Shown: positions 16,152-25,051, numbered from the stretch's first letter. The stretch is DNA of 64,000 nt from Chitinophagales bacterium (GCA_020635975.1 JACJYT010000012.1:11069-75068), one strand, 5' to 3'. The notes: generated by a model not told the origin, from the letters alone. Numbers and translations are program-made.

Positions 16152-17075
16152 ATGAGTGAATCGAATAAAAATTCAAAGAAAACGGTATATCTAATAATAA
16201 TCTTTTTATTGTTACTGATAAATTTAGTAGGAGCCTACTATCTATTCAAAGGGCAACAAGACATTGAAGCAAAGACTGAAGAAATTGTAGACTTAAAAGA
16301 CGATTTAGGCGAATTGCAAGCGGATTTTAATGCGCAATTGGCTGAATTGGAAAAAATGAAAGGCGTGAATGCAGAGTTAGATGTTCTTTTAGCAGAACGT
16401 GAAGCGGAGATAAAAGAGCACCTAGCTGAAATTGACAAATGGAAGAAGCAAAGCAGCTATAATGTTGGTGAGGTTAAAAAACTGAAAGACAAGCTACTAG
16501 AATTTGAAGAAGAAAGAATGTCTTTCTTAGCGCAAATTGATGAGTTAACTGAGCAAAATGCGGAGTTAACAGAATTGAAGGAGCAGTTAGAAGTGGATTT
16601 AGCTTCAGAAAAGGAAACTACAAGTATCTTATCTGAAGAGAAAGAATACCTAGCTGGAAAGTTTGAACTAGGCTCTTTATTACAAGCTGATGAGCTAACT
16701 GCAAATGGCATCAAGACCAAAGATAATGGTGTTGAGAAAGAGGTATACAAGGTGAAGAACGTAGAGAAAATTTTAGTTTGCTACCAAACTGGTGAAAACA
16801 AGGTAAGAGAAAAGGGCGAAGTGAAGATGCAATTGCGTTTGTTAAATCCTAGCGGCGAAACCATGTACCTAGAACAAGAAGGTAGTGGAACTTTTACAAG
16901 TAAAGAAAACGGCAAAGAGCTTAGATTTACTAAAGAAGCTTCATTTGCTTACGACAATAGTAACAAAAAGATTTGTATTTATTGGTCGCACAATATTACT
17001 CAAGCAGGTATGTATACCGCAGAAATTTACCAAGAAGGTTACTTAGTTGGTATCAAGAAATTTGAATTGCAGTAG
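16152..17075 (+). CDS. membrane-anchored coiled-coil protein, function unknown
   Basis: With the start at 16152 the protein has 308 residues: a short basic cytoplasmic tail (MSESNKNSKKT), one membrane helix (VYLIIIFLLLLINLVGAYYLF, about residues 12-32), a long heptad-patterned coiled coil rich in Glu, Leu and Lys (about 35-165), and a compact C-terminal beta-rich domain (about 175-307) ending in EGYLVGIKKFELQ. It should therefore sit in the inner membrane with the coiled coil and beta domain in the periplasm. Similar architecture is widespread in Flavobacteriia without assigned function. It is monocistronic, ending at a strong bidirectional terminator. Confidence 0.85.
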   Translation: MSESNKNSKKTVYLIIIFLLLLINLVGAYYLFKGQQDIEAKTEEIVDLKDDLGELQADFNAQLAELEKMKGVNAELDVLLAEREAEIKEHLAEIDKWKKQSSYNVGEVKKLKDKLLEFEEERMSFLAQIDELTEQNAELTELKEQLEVDLASEKETTSILSEEKEYLAGKFELGSLLQADELTANGIKTKDNGVEKEVYKVKNVEKILVCYQTGENKVREKGEVKMQLRLLNPSGETMYLEQEGSGTFTSKENGKELRFTKEASFAYDNSNKKICIYWSHNITQAGMYTAEIYQEGYLVGIKKFELQ

Positions 17076-17095
17076 TTTGTAATTCTTAATTTAAC

Positions 17096-17131
17096 AAAAA
17101 AACCATCCGACATCTGTCGGATGGTTTTTTT
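17096..17131. terminator. bidirectional intrinsic terminator
   Basis: A perfect 12 bp stem (AACCATCCGACA and TGTCGGATGGTT) with a nominal two-base loop is flanked by A6 on the left and T7 on the right, so it can stop transcription from both sides. It lies between the convergent coiled-coil gene and the TonB receptor gene. Confidence 0.92.
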
Positions 17132-17135
17132 ATGT

Positions 17136-19532
17136 CTAGAAGTCATCGCCTCCGTCGGTATATTCACTCTTTTTAGCTTTAAAATTATTAATCTTATAGC
17201 TCGCTGAAAAGATTAAACTTGGTCCACGAGGGTTGTTTATTCTAGATGAAGTGAAGTTATTTCCTTCGGCGTAACTTCTACTAATGTAGGTGTTAAACAT
17301 ATCTCTAATTTGCAAGCCCAAGCTTAATTGCTTGTCGAATAAATCTTGTTTTATTCCACCGTCGAAGCTCAAAGTATATCTTTCTCTACCTTGGGCATTT
17401 ACTATTGGACTAGAATAAGAAGCATTAAATTGAATTTTGGTATTTTTCTTTATAGTAAAGTAATTATTCCATCTTAAGTTATATGAAAAAGAGGAACGAT
17501 CGAAAATTTCATCGGCATAGGATCCTTTAAGTTTAAAATAGAAAATGTTAGCCAATAAGTCGGTATTCCACCAAGAAAGTGGCAATAAACTTAGGCTCGA
17601 TTCAAGACCTACGGAAGAGGAATTGCCTATGTTTTCGGGAAACTGCTCGGTTAGTTCATAGCTTAGAGGTATTCTAACAATTTGAGTTGAATTAACTTCT
17701 CTTCTAAAATAGAGTTCATTACTCCAGGAACCCTTCTTTTTAAAATTAAATAACCAGCCAGCTTCTATGCTGTGGATATATTCTGGTAGTATGCTTGGAT
17801 TCCCTCTAAACAAGGTATTAGCATCTGTATATACCGAATTGGGTTCTAAATACCATCCTCTTGGTCTATTGATTCGCTTGCTATAACTTATAAAGAATTG
17901 GTGCTGCTCGCTTGCATTATAGGCTAGATGCAAGGAAGGAAATAAATCTAAGCGCTTCACAAGATAAGACGTATCTCTATTAAGTACTTCTGAATTTCGG
18001 TTGGTATTTTCAGCTCTTAAACCGAGTTGATAGCTAAATTTTTCCCATTTACTAGAGAAAATTCCATAAAATGCTCGGATGTTTCTATCGTATTTTGTAT
18101 CGCTGTAAAATTGATTTTGATCTTCAAACTCTCCGCTAGTCAAATTCAATTGATAGGCAATGTTCTCATCTCTACTATTGTTTAATTGCTGCATCATGCC
18201 TATTTCGAACTTGCTATGATCTTTAATGGGAATGCTGTAGTCTACATTTATTCGCAATCTATTTGAGGGACCTTCTTCAGTACTTAAAGTAGCAAAAATC
18301 AGTTCATTATTACTATCTTTCCTTTGGTTATCGATTTCTTCATTAAATCCTCGAACATTGAAAGAGCCATGTACACTTAGTTTGGATTTGTTTTTAAAAT
18401 CATAGCCATAGTCTATGCTAAATTCATGAAAAGGTCCTTCTCGTGTGCTCTTGTTGTAGTTCGTAAAGCTCTCTTCTTCTCCAGTTGTTCTATTGATAAA
18501 TTGGAAGTCGAGTTCATCATCAAACACCATTTTAAAACCTCCATATTGGTAATTGAAGGCTATATATTGTTGCTCCGTTGGTCGGTATTCTAGGCCAGCT
18601 TTAATGCCATAGTTATTGTGGATTCTATTTTTGCTACCATCGTTAATGGTGCTTACTGTAGTATCATTTAAACTCGTGTTAAGTTCAGAAGAATAGCTGC
18701 CTGGATTTTCTCTGTGGTTGTAATTACCCGATATGGTATAGGTAAATTTTTTCCTACTAAGCACAAAGGTTGCGTCGCCCCCGTAAGTGGAGAACATTCC
18801 TCCACGAGCATTTATGATACCACTAAAGCCATCGTTCGATTTTTTCTTGGTGATGATATTTATAATGCCAGCAGTACCTTCAGCATCATAACGGGCAGAG
18901 GGATTAGTGATGATTTCTATGTTTTCAATAGTGCTAGCAGGTATTTGTCGTAAGGCATCATTGGCATCTAATACTGAAGGTCGACCATTAATAAAGACGG
19001 TAAATCCTGAGCTTCCTCTTAAGCGAATATCGCCATTAATGTCGCTCTGAATAGAAGGAACTGTAGCAAGAACATCGGCAGCAGTACCATTAGAGGCGGC
19101 AATTTGCTTATCCACATCTACCACTTTTTTATCCAATTCATATTTAACGGAAGACTTTAGGGCGGTAACTTCTACCTCCTTTACTATTTGGGCATCTGTG
19201 CCTAAGTAAATGGTTCCTAAATCTATAGTAGGATTTTCCTTGCTCAAGCTTAGATTTTCAATGGTTTTGCTATCGTAGCCAATAAAAGATACCTCTAAAT
19301 TGTAAGTGCCAGCTTTTAGTTGATCTAATAAGAACTTACCATACATATCGCTCACTATTCCGGTAACCAGAGCTTGATCTTCACTGTTATACAAGGATAT
19401 GGTACAATATTCCATATTTTCTTTACTCTTGTTATCTTGAACGATTCCACGAATACTAAAATTGGTTATTTGTGAAAATAAGGGCGAACTAGTCAGAAGT
19501 GCTAGAACTCCAAGAAAGTAAAATTTAGGCAT
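17136..19532 (-). CDS. TonB-dependent receptor with carboxypeptidase-regulatory domain and OMP barrel
   Basis: A 798-residue outer-membrane receptor. Signal peptide 1-21 (SSPLFS-Q); a CarboxypepD_reg-like beta-sandwich at about 25-110 (IRGIVQDNKSKENMEYCTISLYN); a plug domain at about 130-230 (ADVLATVPSIQSDINGDIRLRG, ending in SARYDAEGTAGIINIITKK); and an outer-membrane beta-barrel of the OMP_b-brl_3 kind. It lacks a clear TonB box upstream of the plug and has no SusD partner next to it, so it is not a polysaccharide-utilisation SusC. Substrate unknown; such receptors often serve peptides or metals. A near-consensus TATCTTTA (complement of 19550-19557) lies 17 bases before the ATG. Confidence 0.87.
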   Translation of the reverse strand: MPKFYFLGVLALLTSSPLFSQITNFSIRGIVQDNKSKENMEYCTISLYNSEDQALVTGIVSDMYGKFLLDQLKAGTYNLEVSFIGYDSKTIENLSLSKENPTIDLGTIYLGTDAQIVKEVEVTALKSSVKYELDKKVVDVDKQIAASNGTAADVLATVPSIQSDINGDIRLRGSSGFTVFINGRPSVLDANDALRQIPASTIENIEIITNPSARYDAEGTAGIINIITKKKSNDGFSGIINARGGMFSTYGGDATFVLSRKKFTYTISGNYNHRENPGSYSSELNTSLNDTTVSTINDGSKNRIHNNYGIKAGLEYRPTEQQYIAFNYQYGGFKMVFDDELDFQFINRTTGEEESFTNYNKSTREGPFHEFSIDYGYDFKNKSKLSVHGSFNVRGFNEEIDNQRKDSNNELIFATLSTEEGPSNRLRINVDYSIPIKDHSKFEIGMMQQLNNSRDENIAYQLNLTSGEFEDQNQFYSDTKYDRNIRAFYGIFSSKWEKFSYQLGLRAENTNRNSEVLNRDTSYLVKRLDLFPSLHLAYNASEQHQFFISYSKRINRPRGWYLEPNSVYTDANTLFRGNPSILPEYIHSIEAGWLFNFKKKGSWSNELYFRREVNSTQIVRIPLSYELTEQFPENIGNSSSVGLESSLSLLPLSWWNTDLLANIFYFKLKGSYADEIFDRSSFSYNLRWNNYFTIKKNTKIQFNASYSSPIVNAQGRERYTLSFDGGIKQDLFDKQLSLGLQIRDMFNTYISRSYAEGNNFTSSRINNPRGPSLIFSASYKINNFKAKKSEYTDGGDDF

Positions 19533-19607
19533 ACTTGTAAATTGGGTAGTAAAGATAATTTATAATAAGCTCTAAAACTTTTTATAAATGTTAAAAGCTC
19601 TAAAGAC

Positions 19608-20354
19608 TTATACAAGTTCTGTTACTAAATCGGGATATTCTAAATCGAGTTTTTCTAAAGTTTCTACTACGATTTTGGCTATTAGATATTCTTTATACCA
19701 TTTATCATCTACTGGAATAATGTGCCACGGGGCCGCCTCTTGTGTATGATCGATACATTCTTGGTAATATTTCATGTATTGGTCCCAGCTCTTTCTAGTT
19801 TCCCAATCTCCATCGCTATGTTTATAGAATTTGTCTCTTTCTTGCATGCGTTCTTTTAAACGTTGTTCTTGCACTTCTTTAGAGAGATGTAAATAGAATT
19901 TCAGTACTATGGTTTTGTTATCCTGCAAGCTTGCTTCGAAATTATTGATTAATCCAAAACGTTTTTTTGCCTGAGCATCGTCAACAAAACCGAGAACTCT
20001 AGTTACTAAAACATCTTCATAATGCGAACGATTGAAGATTTTAATTTGTCCTTTCTCTGGACTTTCCTGATGGATTCGCCATAAGAAATCGTGCGCTAGT
20101 TCTTTCTTTGTTGGCACTTTAAACGAAGCAACACTGATTCCAAAAGCTGGAATTTTAGAAAAAACATTTTTTACTACACCGTCTTTACCGCTAGCATCCA
20201 TGCCTTGCAATACCACAAGCAAACTATATTTTTCTTGAGCGCGCATTTTATGCTGCAAGCTTGCCATGCGCTGCTTTAGCTCTTTAGTAAGTTCTTTTAT
20301 TTCGTTTTTATTGCTTCCCTTGGGCGCCCAAGTGCTGATTTCGCTAAGTTTCAT
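19608..20354 (-). CDS. ppk2: polyphosphate kinase 2 family protein (polyphosphate:nucleotide phosphotransferase)
   Basis: A 248-residue PPK2-type enzyme that transfers phosphate between inorganic polyphosphate and nucleotides. The Walker A motif is VLQGMDASGKDGVVKNVFS, followed by the substrate/lid segment FKVPTKKELAHDFLWRIHQ and the Walker B region IKIFNRSHYEDVLVTRV; the lid continues with ERMQERDKFYKHSDGDWETRKSWDQYMKYY. This single-domain length fits class I or III PPK2; class (ADP, AMP or both) cannot be set from sequence alone. Third gene of a tight operon after nudL and yciO, starting 10 bases after the yciO stop. Confidence 0.92.
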   Translation of the reverse strand: MKLSEISTWAPKGSNKNEIKELTKELKQRMASLQHKMRAQEKYSLLVVLQGMDASGKDGVVKNVFSKIPAFGISVASFKVPTKKELAHDFLWRIHQESPEKGQIKIFNRSHYEDVLVTRVLGFVDDAQAKKRFGLINNFEASLQDNKTIVLKFYLHLSKEVQEQRLKERMQERDKFYKHSDGDWETRKSWDQYMKYYQECIDHTQEAAPWHIIPVDDKWYKEYLIAKIVVETLEKLDLEYPDLVTELV

Positions 20355-20364
20355 GCTCTAAATT

Positions 20365-20982
20365 TTAAATAATATTAATATCGCCTAAGCCTTCTCTTAC
20401 TAACAAAGCTTCTTTACCTGTGTAATCAATAATGGTGGACGGAACATTTTTCCCGTAGCCCCCATCTATTACTATGTCTACTATTCCTTCGTAACTTTCT
20501 CCCAGCTCTTCAGGGTCGGTCATATATTCTAATACCTCATCGTCGTGTTTGATAGAAGCTGAAAGTATTGGTCGGCCCAAAACCTTAACAATAGCACGGG
20601 GAATAGCATGGTCGGGAACGCGAATTCCAACTTCTTTCTTTTTGTAATCAAATATTTTCTGAATCGCTTTATTCGCATTAAGAATAAAAGTGTAGGGACC
20701 AGGTAGCACCCGATGCATTAATTTGTAGGTAGGTGTTGGTAAATTAAGCGTGTATTCAGATATGTGACGTAAATCGTAGCAAACAATGGAAAAATTGGCC
20801 TTGTTCGCCTTGATATTTTTAAGCTTACAAATTTTCTCATAAGCCTTTTTATTACTGATGTCGCAGCCAAGGGTATAGACGGTATCTGTAGGATAGATAA
20901 TCACGCCACCATCTAGAAGGCAGTCTACCACCTGATTTATACGTCTTTCATCTGGGTTTTCGTGATCTATTCTTAATATCAT
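20365..20982 (-). CDS. Sua5/YciO/YrdC-family protein, YciO type
   Basis: A 205-residue protein with the YrdC fold, opening MILRIDHENPDERRINQVVD and carrying GGVIIYPTDTVYTLGCDI, then KANKANFSIVCYDLRHISEY, PGPYTFILNANK and ILSASIKHDD. The ANFSIVC segment replaces the KRP.KPL motif of TsaC, so it belongs with YciO rather than with the main tRNA t6A enzyme, and a separate TsaC/Sua5 may exist elsewhere. A longer frame reaches 21033, but the ATG at 20982 overlaps the nudL stop as ATGA, a classic translational-coupling junction, so it is preferred. Middle gene of the nudL-yciO-ppk2 operon. Confidence 0.87.
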   Translation of the reverse strand: MILRIDHENPDERRINQVVDCLLDGGVIIYPTDTVYTLGCDISNKKAYEKICKLKNIKANKANFSIVCYDLRHISEYTLNLPTPTYKLMHRVLPGPYTFILNANKAIQKIFDYKKKEVGIRVPDHAIPRAIVKVLGRPILSASIKHDDEVLEYMTDPEELGESYEGIVDIVIDGGYGKNVPSTIIDYTGKEALLVREGLGDINII

Positions 20983-21611
20983 GCTTCTAAAATACTTAAT
21001 AATTCGCTTATTATCATGGCTGTTGCTCCCCAAATTGTTTTTCCTTCTATCTGGAAACTTGGACTTTCAAATTGAATATTCAATTTTTCGTTATGGTAGA
21101 GAAACACTTTTTGATTATCCTTATTGAGCAAATCTTCTACTTTAAATTCTAAGATTTCTTTTACCTCTCTTTCTTCTTTGATGAAATTTGCTTCCTTTTC
21201 AGTATAAGCTAAAAAAGGATAAATAACAAAATTACTTGGGGGCACATACAGCCATGTGAGTTCTAAAAGAATATCTTTTTTGTTTAGAATTGCCCCAACT
21301 TCCTCTTTAGCTTCTCTTAAGGCAGTGCTTTGTAAATCTTCATCTTCTGGGTCGCGTTTACCTCCAGGCAAACTAATTTGTCCACTATGTGCCCCCTTGT
21401 ATTCGTGTCGCTGCGTAAATACAATGTAGCTTTCCCCATTTTTTTCATAAAGTAAAATGAGCACAGCACTTTCTTTTGCCTCGAACTTTTTAAGCTCTTC
21501 TTTGTTAAACTTTTTTCGGTTTGGAGGACTCATTTTACTCTGAGCCATAAAACCGGGTAGTTTATCAGGATGAATTTGCTTAATTTTGCTTAAAATTTGA
21601 GAAATATGCAT
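20979..21611 (-). CDS. nudL: CoA-type NUDIX hydrolase (coenzyme A pyrophosphatase)
   Basis: A 210-residue NUDIX hydrolase of the CoA diphosphatase group, which cleaves CoA to phosphopantetheine and 3',5'-ADP. The NuCoA-type lead-in FTQRHEYKGAHSGQISLPGG runs into the Nudix box GKRDPEDEDLQSTALREAKE with E-E-V-G following; the one-residue spacing difference from the generic box is usual for this group. Later PPSNFVIYPFLAY matches the CoAse-specific core. First gene of a three-gene operon whose second gene overlaps it by four bases. A TATTTTTG box (complement of 21631-21638) lies 20 bases upstream of the ATG. Confidence 0.9.
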   Translation of the reverse strand: MHISQILSKIKQIHPDKLPGFMAQSKMSPPNRKKFNKEELKKFEAKESAVLILLYEKNGESYIVFTQRHEYKGAHSGQISLPGGKRDPEDEDLQSTALREAKEEVGAILNKKDILLELTWLYVPPSNFVIYPFLAYTEKEANFIKEEREVKEILEFKVEDLLNKDNQKVFLYHNEKLNIQFESPSFQIEGKTIWGATAMIISELLSILEA

Positions 21612-21630
21612 GAGTTAAACTTAGCTTATG

Positions 21631-21638
21631 CAAAAATA
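21631..21638 (-). promoter_or_regulatory. -7 promoter element of the nudL-yciO-ppk2 operon
   Basis: The complement reads TATTTTTG, matching TAnnTTTG, with about 20 bases to the nudL ATG. It lies in the 38 bp gap shared with the divergent coiled-coil gene. Confidence 0.45.
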
Positions 21639-21649
21639 GTCATTGTAGA

Positions 21650-22642
21650 ATGAGAAAAAGATTTTTATTAGAAGGAGAACAGAATGGGAGTCCAATTTGG
21701 ATAGGAGTTGCCTTTAAGGATGGAGAGGTAAGTGTTTTTTTGCATTTGTTTTTGAAGAAGGAAGTTAGTAAGGAAGCGTTGCAGGCTTGGGTAAGAACGG
21801 GCAAAGATATGCCTGAAGCCATGCAATTAATAGAAAGAAGTGTAGGGGATGAAAATTTATTGCCCGAGGATATCAAAGTAGTTAATGTAGGTAAGGTACG
21901 CGATATAGAAATCGAGTGGGCAGATAACTTAATGCAAACTAGGATGATGCAAGGATTTGCTGGCGAGTTGAATTTGCTAAAGGATAAGGTCTCCGCTTTG
22001 GAAGATTACAGTCAAGAGGTTTTTGATGCCTGTTCTTCCTTTTGGGAAAGATTGCTTGCCTTTAAGAAAGAACAAATCAGTTTAAGTAATGAGATAATGG
22101 ATGCTTACAAACAGGATTTGGATATTTTGTTTGAAGCATTGAAAGCACTTCGTCAGGATTTTAAGAAGGAGAAGATCTTAAAGGCTCGAGAAACCAAGCT
22201 AAGTTTGTTAGGTACTTTAGATAAAGTAGAGAAAGATTTAAAAGGTGGTTTGGGGGCAAAGGCAGGAATAGCCCAGTTAAAAAAGGCAAGAACTACTTTA
22301 AACGATGCGGGTTTGTCTAAGGCGCATTATGAGGAGGTGCATACTCGCATTAATGATTTGTTTGCTAGCTTGAGCGAAATTAAGAATAAAGTAGAGGATG
22401 GCAAGACCAACAAGCGTATAAGCGATTTGGAAGAAATTAGTGCCAAAATGCAGAAATCTTTAGAGTGGGATGAACGGGAACTTGCCAAAGAGCAAAAAAA
22501 TAGAGAGCGCAGTGAGCAGATTTTCCAAGTGAAATTACTCGATGCTAAAATAGAGATGATTCAACAACGTGTAGTGGAGAAGCGAGAAAAGTTGGAAAAC
22601 ATTTTAAGCACACTAAAGAGCTTAAAGAAAAAGCAAGCTTAG
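21650..22642 (+). CDS. coiled-coil protein, function unknown
   Basis: A 330-residue soluble protein. The first about 75 residues look like a small alpha/beta domain (RFLLEGEQNGSPIWIGVAFKDGEVSVF); the rest is long helices with heptad pattern and many Lys/Glu/Leu residues, ending in KREKLENILSTLKSLKKKQA. A segment near residue 130 (SSFWERLLAFKKEQISLSNE) recalls the helical DUF349 repeats, but only weakly. No membrane segment or signal peptide. It is divergent from nudL and overlaps the convergent glutathione peroxidase gene by four bases. I cannot assign a function. Confidence 0.75.
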   Translation: MRKRFLLEGEQNGSPIWIGVAFKDGEVSVFLHLFLKKEVSKEALQAWVRTGKDMPEAMQLIERSVGDENLLPEDIKVVNVGKVRDIEIEWADNLMQTRMMQGFAGELNLLKDKVSALEDYSQEVFDACSSFWERLLAFKKEQISLSNEIMDAYKQDLDILFEALKALRQDFKKEKILKARETKLSLLGTLDKVEKDLKGGLGAKAGIAQLKKARTTLNDAGLSKAHYEEVHTRINDLFASLSEIKNKVEDGKTNKRISDLEEISAKMQKSLEWDERELAKEQKNRERSEQIFQVKLLDAKIEMIQQRVVEKREKLENILSTLKSLKKKQA

Positions 22643-23196
22643 CCTTTAATCCAAGATAGAATCTCTTCCGACATGGGAGTAGTTTTTGGAGAGATTACTT
22701 TTTCCAGTTTACCGTCTGTACCGATAAGGTATTTTTGAAAGTTCCAAGCTACATCACTATCTTCTACGCCATTCAAAGCTTTCATAGTAAGGAATTGGTA
22801 TAGTGGATGCATATCCTTGCCTTTAACTGAAATTTTAGACATCATTGGAAAGCTTACGCCGTAGTTTTTCTGACAAAAACTAGCAATTTCTTCATTGCTT
22901 CCTGGTTCTTGCGATAAAAAGTTGTTGGCAGGAAAGCCGATAATGATAAAGTTTTGGTCTTTATATTCTTTGTACAGCGCTTCTAACTCTTCGTATTGGG
23001 GTGTTAAACCACACTTAGAAGCGGTATTGACTATCATTACTTTTTTACCTTTTACGCTAGCTAGGTCGAAGGTATTTCCTTCAATATCTTCTACTTGAAA
23101 TTGATAAATACTTTGCGAAGTGTCGAAATTTTCTGTCATAACTTGAGGGCTGCCACAACTAATGATGGCTAATAAGATGAATAAAAAACCTTTCAT
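22639..23196 (-). CDS. glutathione peroxidase-family lipoprotein
   Basis: A 185-residue thiol peroxidase of the GPx family carried on a lipoprotein signal peptide (MKGFLFILLAIISC, lipidated Cys14), so it acts at the periplasmic face rather than in the cytosol. The peroxidatic cysteine lies in NTASKCGLTPQYEELEALY, the following FPANNFLSQEPGS and WNFQKYLIG supply the usual Gln/Asn/Trp neighbours; a C-terminal-side cysteine in IASFCQKNYGV is the typical resolving cysteine of bacterial thioredoxin-dependent members. It therefore probably reduces peroxides at the expense of a thioredoxin-like donor rather than glutathione. Confidence 0.9.
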   Translation of the reverse strand: MKGFLFILLAIISCGSPQVMTENFDTSQSIYQFQVEDIEGNTFDLASVKGKKVMIVNTASKCGLTPQYEELEALYKEYKDQNFIIIGFPANNFLSQEPGSNEEIASFCQKNYGVSFPMMSKISVKGKDMHPLYQFLTMKALNGVEDSDVAWNFQKYLIGTDGKLEKVISPKTTPMSEEILSWIKG

Positions 23197-23338
23197 TGAA
23201 TGTATGTTTTCTAAAGAACAACCAGAGTGCAGAAAAGGTTCAATTCGTAGAGTGAGAAGCTTCTGGCTATAATGTTGGCAAGTTGATGAGTTTTATGTTG
23301 ATAGGTATATCTTTTCTCACGGAAGCTAACTAGCGATA

Positions 23339-23351
23339 TGGGATATTTCCA
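23339..23351. promoter_or_regulatory. upstream operator-like site of the S24 regulator
   Basis: TGGGATATTTCCA differs by one base from the perfect inverted repeat at 23381-23393 and lies exactly 42 bases upstream, about four helical turns. The pair looks like a double operator for a dimeric repressor. Confidence 0.55.
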
Positions 23352-23379
23352 TTTTTTTATCAATATGGTGGATATAAAA

Positions 23380-23410
23380 TTGGAATATTTCCATTAATAG
23401 TGTAACTTTG
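23380..23410 (+). promoter_or_regulatory. promoter of the S24 regulator with overlapping operator
   Basis: A -33 TTG (23380-23382) is followed after 20 bases by TAACTTTG (23403-23410), a consensus Bacteroidota promoter ending five bases before the ATG. The perfect inverted repeat TGGAATATTTCCA (23381-23393) lies on the -33 box and spacer, as expected for autorepression. Confidence 0.65.
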
Positions 23411-23415
23411 AACTC

Positions 23416-24168
23416 ATGGAGAACAACTTAGCTATGGAAGCCCAACGATTTAAACGTTTAAGAAAGGATTTAGGGCATACACAAGCTTCCTTTGCTCAAG
23501 AACTAGATATTAAATCATCTACTATCGATATTGAGCGAGGCAAGATGCGCTTGCCAGCACATGCTCTTATTGTTTTGATGAAAAAATATGGGGTAAATCC
23601 GCTTTGGCTTTTTGGCGAAAGCGAGGAAATGTATGTAAAGGAAGTGAAAAAGGAAGTTTTGCCTAAGGTGGTAAGCATAGATAGCGCTGGCGATGAAAAT
23701 GTTCTAATGGTAAATGCTAAGGCTGCAGCTGGTTATCCTTCTAATTTAAGCAATCATCAATGGTATGGGGCTTTACCTGCTTTTCATATTCCTTTGCCTA
23801 GTTTTAAAGGGGTGAGCATAAGAGCATTCCAAGTGGAAGGTTATAGTATGTTGCCTATATTACAACCCAATGATTGGGTATTTGCCAAGGCGGTACTACA
23901 CTTAAGCGATATCCAAAATGGAAATGTTTATGTAGTGGTAACAAAAGATTCGGTATTAGTGAAAAGGGTCTTTAATAAAGGGGCTAATGAGCTTCTTTTG
24001 ATATCAGAAAATAGCGAATACCCAGATATTTATTTAAAAAAGGCAGAAGTGCAAGAACTATGGCATTTTGCCAGCAAGATGAGTTTTGATTTGGGTGCAA
24101 GCTCCGATCGTTTACAAGTAATTAACGACAAGATAGATTTGCTATTACAAGAAATTAAGCAGAAGTGA
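23416..24168 (+). CDS. LexA/CI-like transcriptional regulator (XRE HTH plus S24 peptidase)
   Basis: A 250-residue repressor with an N-terminal Cro/CI-type helix-turn-helix (residues 8-65: RLRKDLGHTQASFAQELDIK) and a C-terminal S24 self-cleavage domain (about 95-225). The expected autolysis site is the Ala-Gly bond in KAAAGYPSN, the catalytic serine lies in VEGYSMLPILQPND and the lysine in DSVLVKRVF. Such proteins self-cleave when stimulated by RecA filaments or another signal and release their operators. There is no phage, umuDC or recA gene beside it, so it is a stand-alone chromosomal regulator. Two matching inverted repeats in front of the gene suggest that it represses itself. Confidence 0.88.
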   Translation: MENNLAMEAQRFKRLRKDLGHTQASFAQELDIKSSTIDIERGKMRLPAHALIVLMKKYGVNPLWLFGESEEMYVKEVKKEVLPKVVSIDSAGDENVLMVNAKAAAGYPSNLSNHQWYGALPAFHIPLPSFKGVSIRAFQVEGYSMLPILQPNDWVFAKAVLHLSDIQNGNVYVVVTKDSVLVKRVFNKGANELLLISENSEYPDIYLKKAEVQELWHFASKMSFDLGASSDRLQVINDKIDLLLQEIKQK

Positions 24169-24180
24169 ATGTTAGAAGTT

Positions 24181-25044
24181 TCATCTTTGATTTTCTAGAA
24201 TTAATTTTTCTATCCTTCTATTATTTTCCATACTAGGAACATGCTTAGAATGTTCAAGTAGCAAGGTCTTTTTTAAGGAAGGAAATATTTTCCTTGCTCG
24301 TTGAAGCATTTTTTCTCCAGGAAAAAGTAGATCGTTCTGAGCAGCTATTAAATGAATGGGCGTGCTGATTTTTTTTGCTGCTTCCTGGCTAATTACGGGC
24401 ACTGGATTAAAGTCCATTTTGAAGTATTTAAATACCTTGCCGAGATACGCCAATGCAAACTTGTCTTCCTCGCTAAATAATTCAGCTAGGAATTTTTGGA
24501 GGTGTATTTTCTTTTCCGAAAACATATACATTCTCATGGGTAGAAACATTTTGAAGATGGCCTTCAATGGATTTCCGTTTACGATGTAAGCGGGTGCGGT
24601 AAGGAATACTTCTTGGATATTCTCTTCTTGGTATTCTAAACTTTTTAAAATAACCAAGCCACCAAAAGAGAAGCCAGCCAGACTTACATCTTTCAATTCA
24701 AGCTGCTCTATAATTTCATGCATCCACTTGCCATAAGACCTATCTTTCATACTCAATCTTGTTTCTGCACTTTTGTTAGGTTGTGCTAAAACATCTACAG
24801 CATAGAGCGCATACTTTTTACGCAGATTAGCATAGCATTCTAAAGCTATTGGGGCACAGCCATTAGAACCATGCACAAGAATCATCGCCGGCTTACTCAG
24901 ATCGCCGCTTACAATCACATTGCTTTCGCCAAAGCTCGTTTGTATTTTTTGATAACTATAATCCCATCCTAGTGTTGCTAATTTTTCATCGTAAAGAGCC
25001 AATATTTCTCTTTTTCCTTGCTCAGATTTATATAGAGAATTCAT
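24181..25044 (-). CDS. alpha/beta hydrolase
   Basis: A 287-residue cytosolic alpha/beta hydrolase. The oxyanion-hole strand is MILVHGSNGCAPI, the nucleophile elbow VSLAGFSFGGLVILKSL, the acid probably in IHLIAAQNDLLFPGEK and the histidine in LLEHSKHVPSMENN. The catalytic order and spacing are intact. Substrate unknown. It is divergent from a TetR-like regulator and its promoter boxes both lie within the 21 bp direct repeats in between, so it is very probably the regulator's main target. Confidence 0.85.
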   Translation of the reverse strand: MNSLYKSEQGKREILALYDEKLATLGWDYSYQKIQTSFGESNVIVSGDLSKPAMILVHGSNGCAPIALECYANLRKKYALYAVDVLAQPNKSAETRLSMKDRSYGKWMHEIIEQLELKDVSLAGFSFGGLVILKSLEYQEENIQEVFLTAPAYIVNGNPLKAIFKMFLPMRMYMFSEKKIHLQKFLAELFSEEDKFALAYLGKVFKYFKMDFNPVPVISQEAAKKISTPIHLIAAQNDLLFPGEKMLQRARKIFPSLKKTLLLEHSKHVPSMENNRRIEKLILENQR

Positions 25045-25051
25045 TTTTTAT

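Noticed and set aside
20983..21033. Longer N-terminus of the YciO gene
   Set aside because: It would lie inside nudL and lacks conservation; the ATGA overlap start at 20982 is better.
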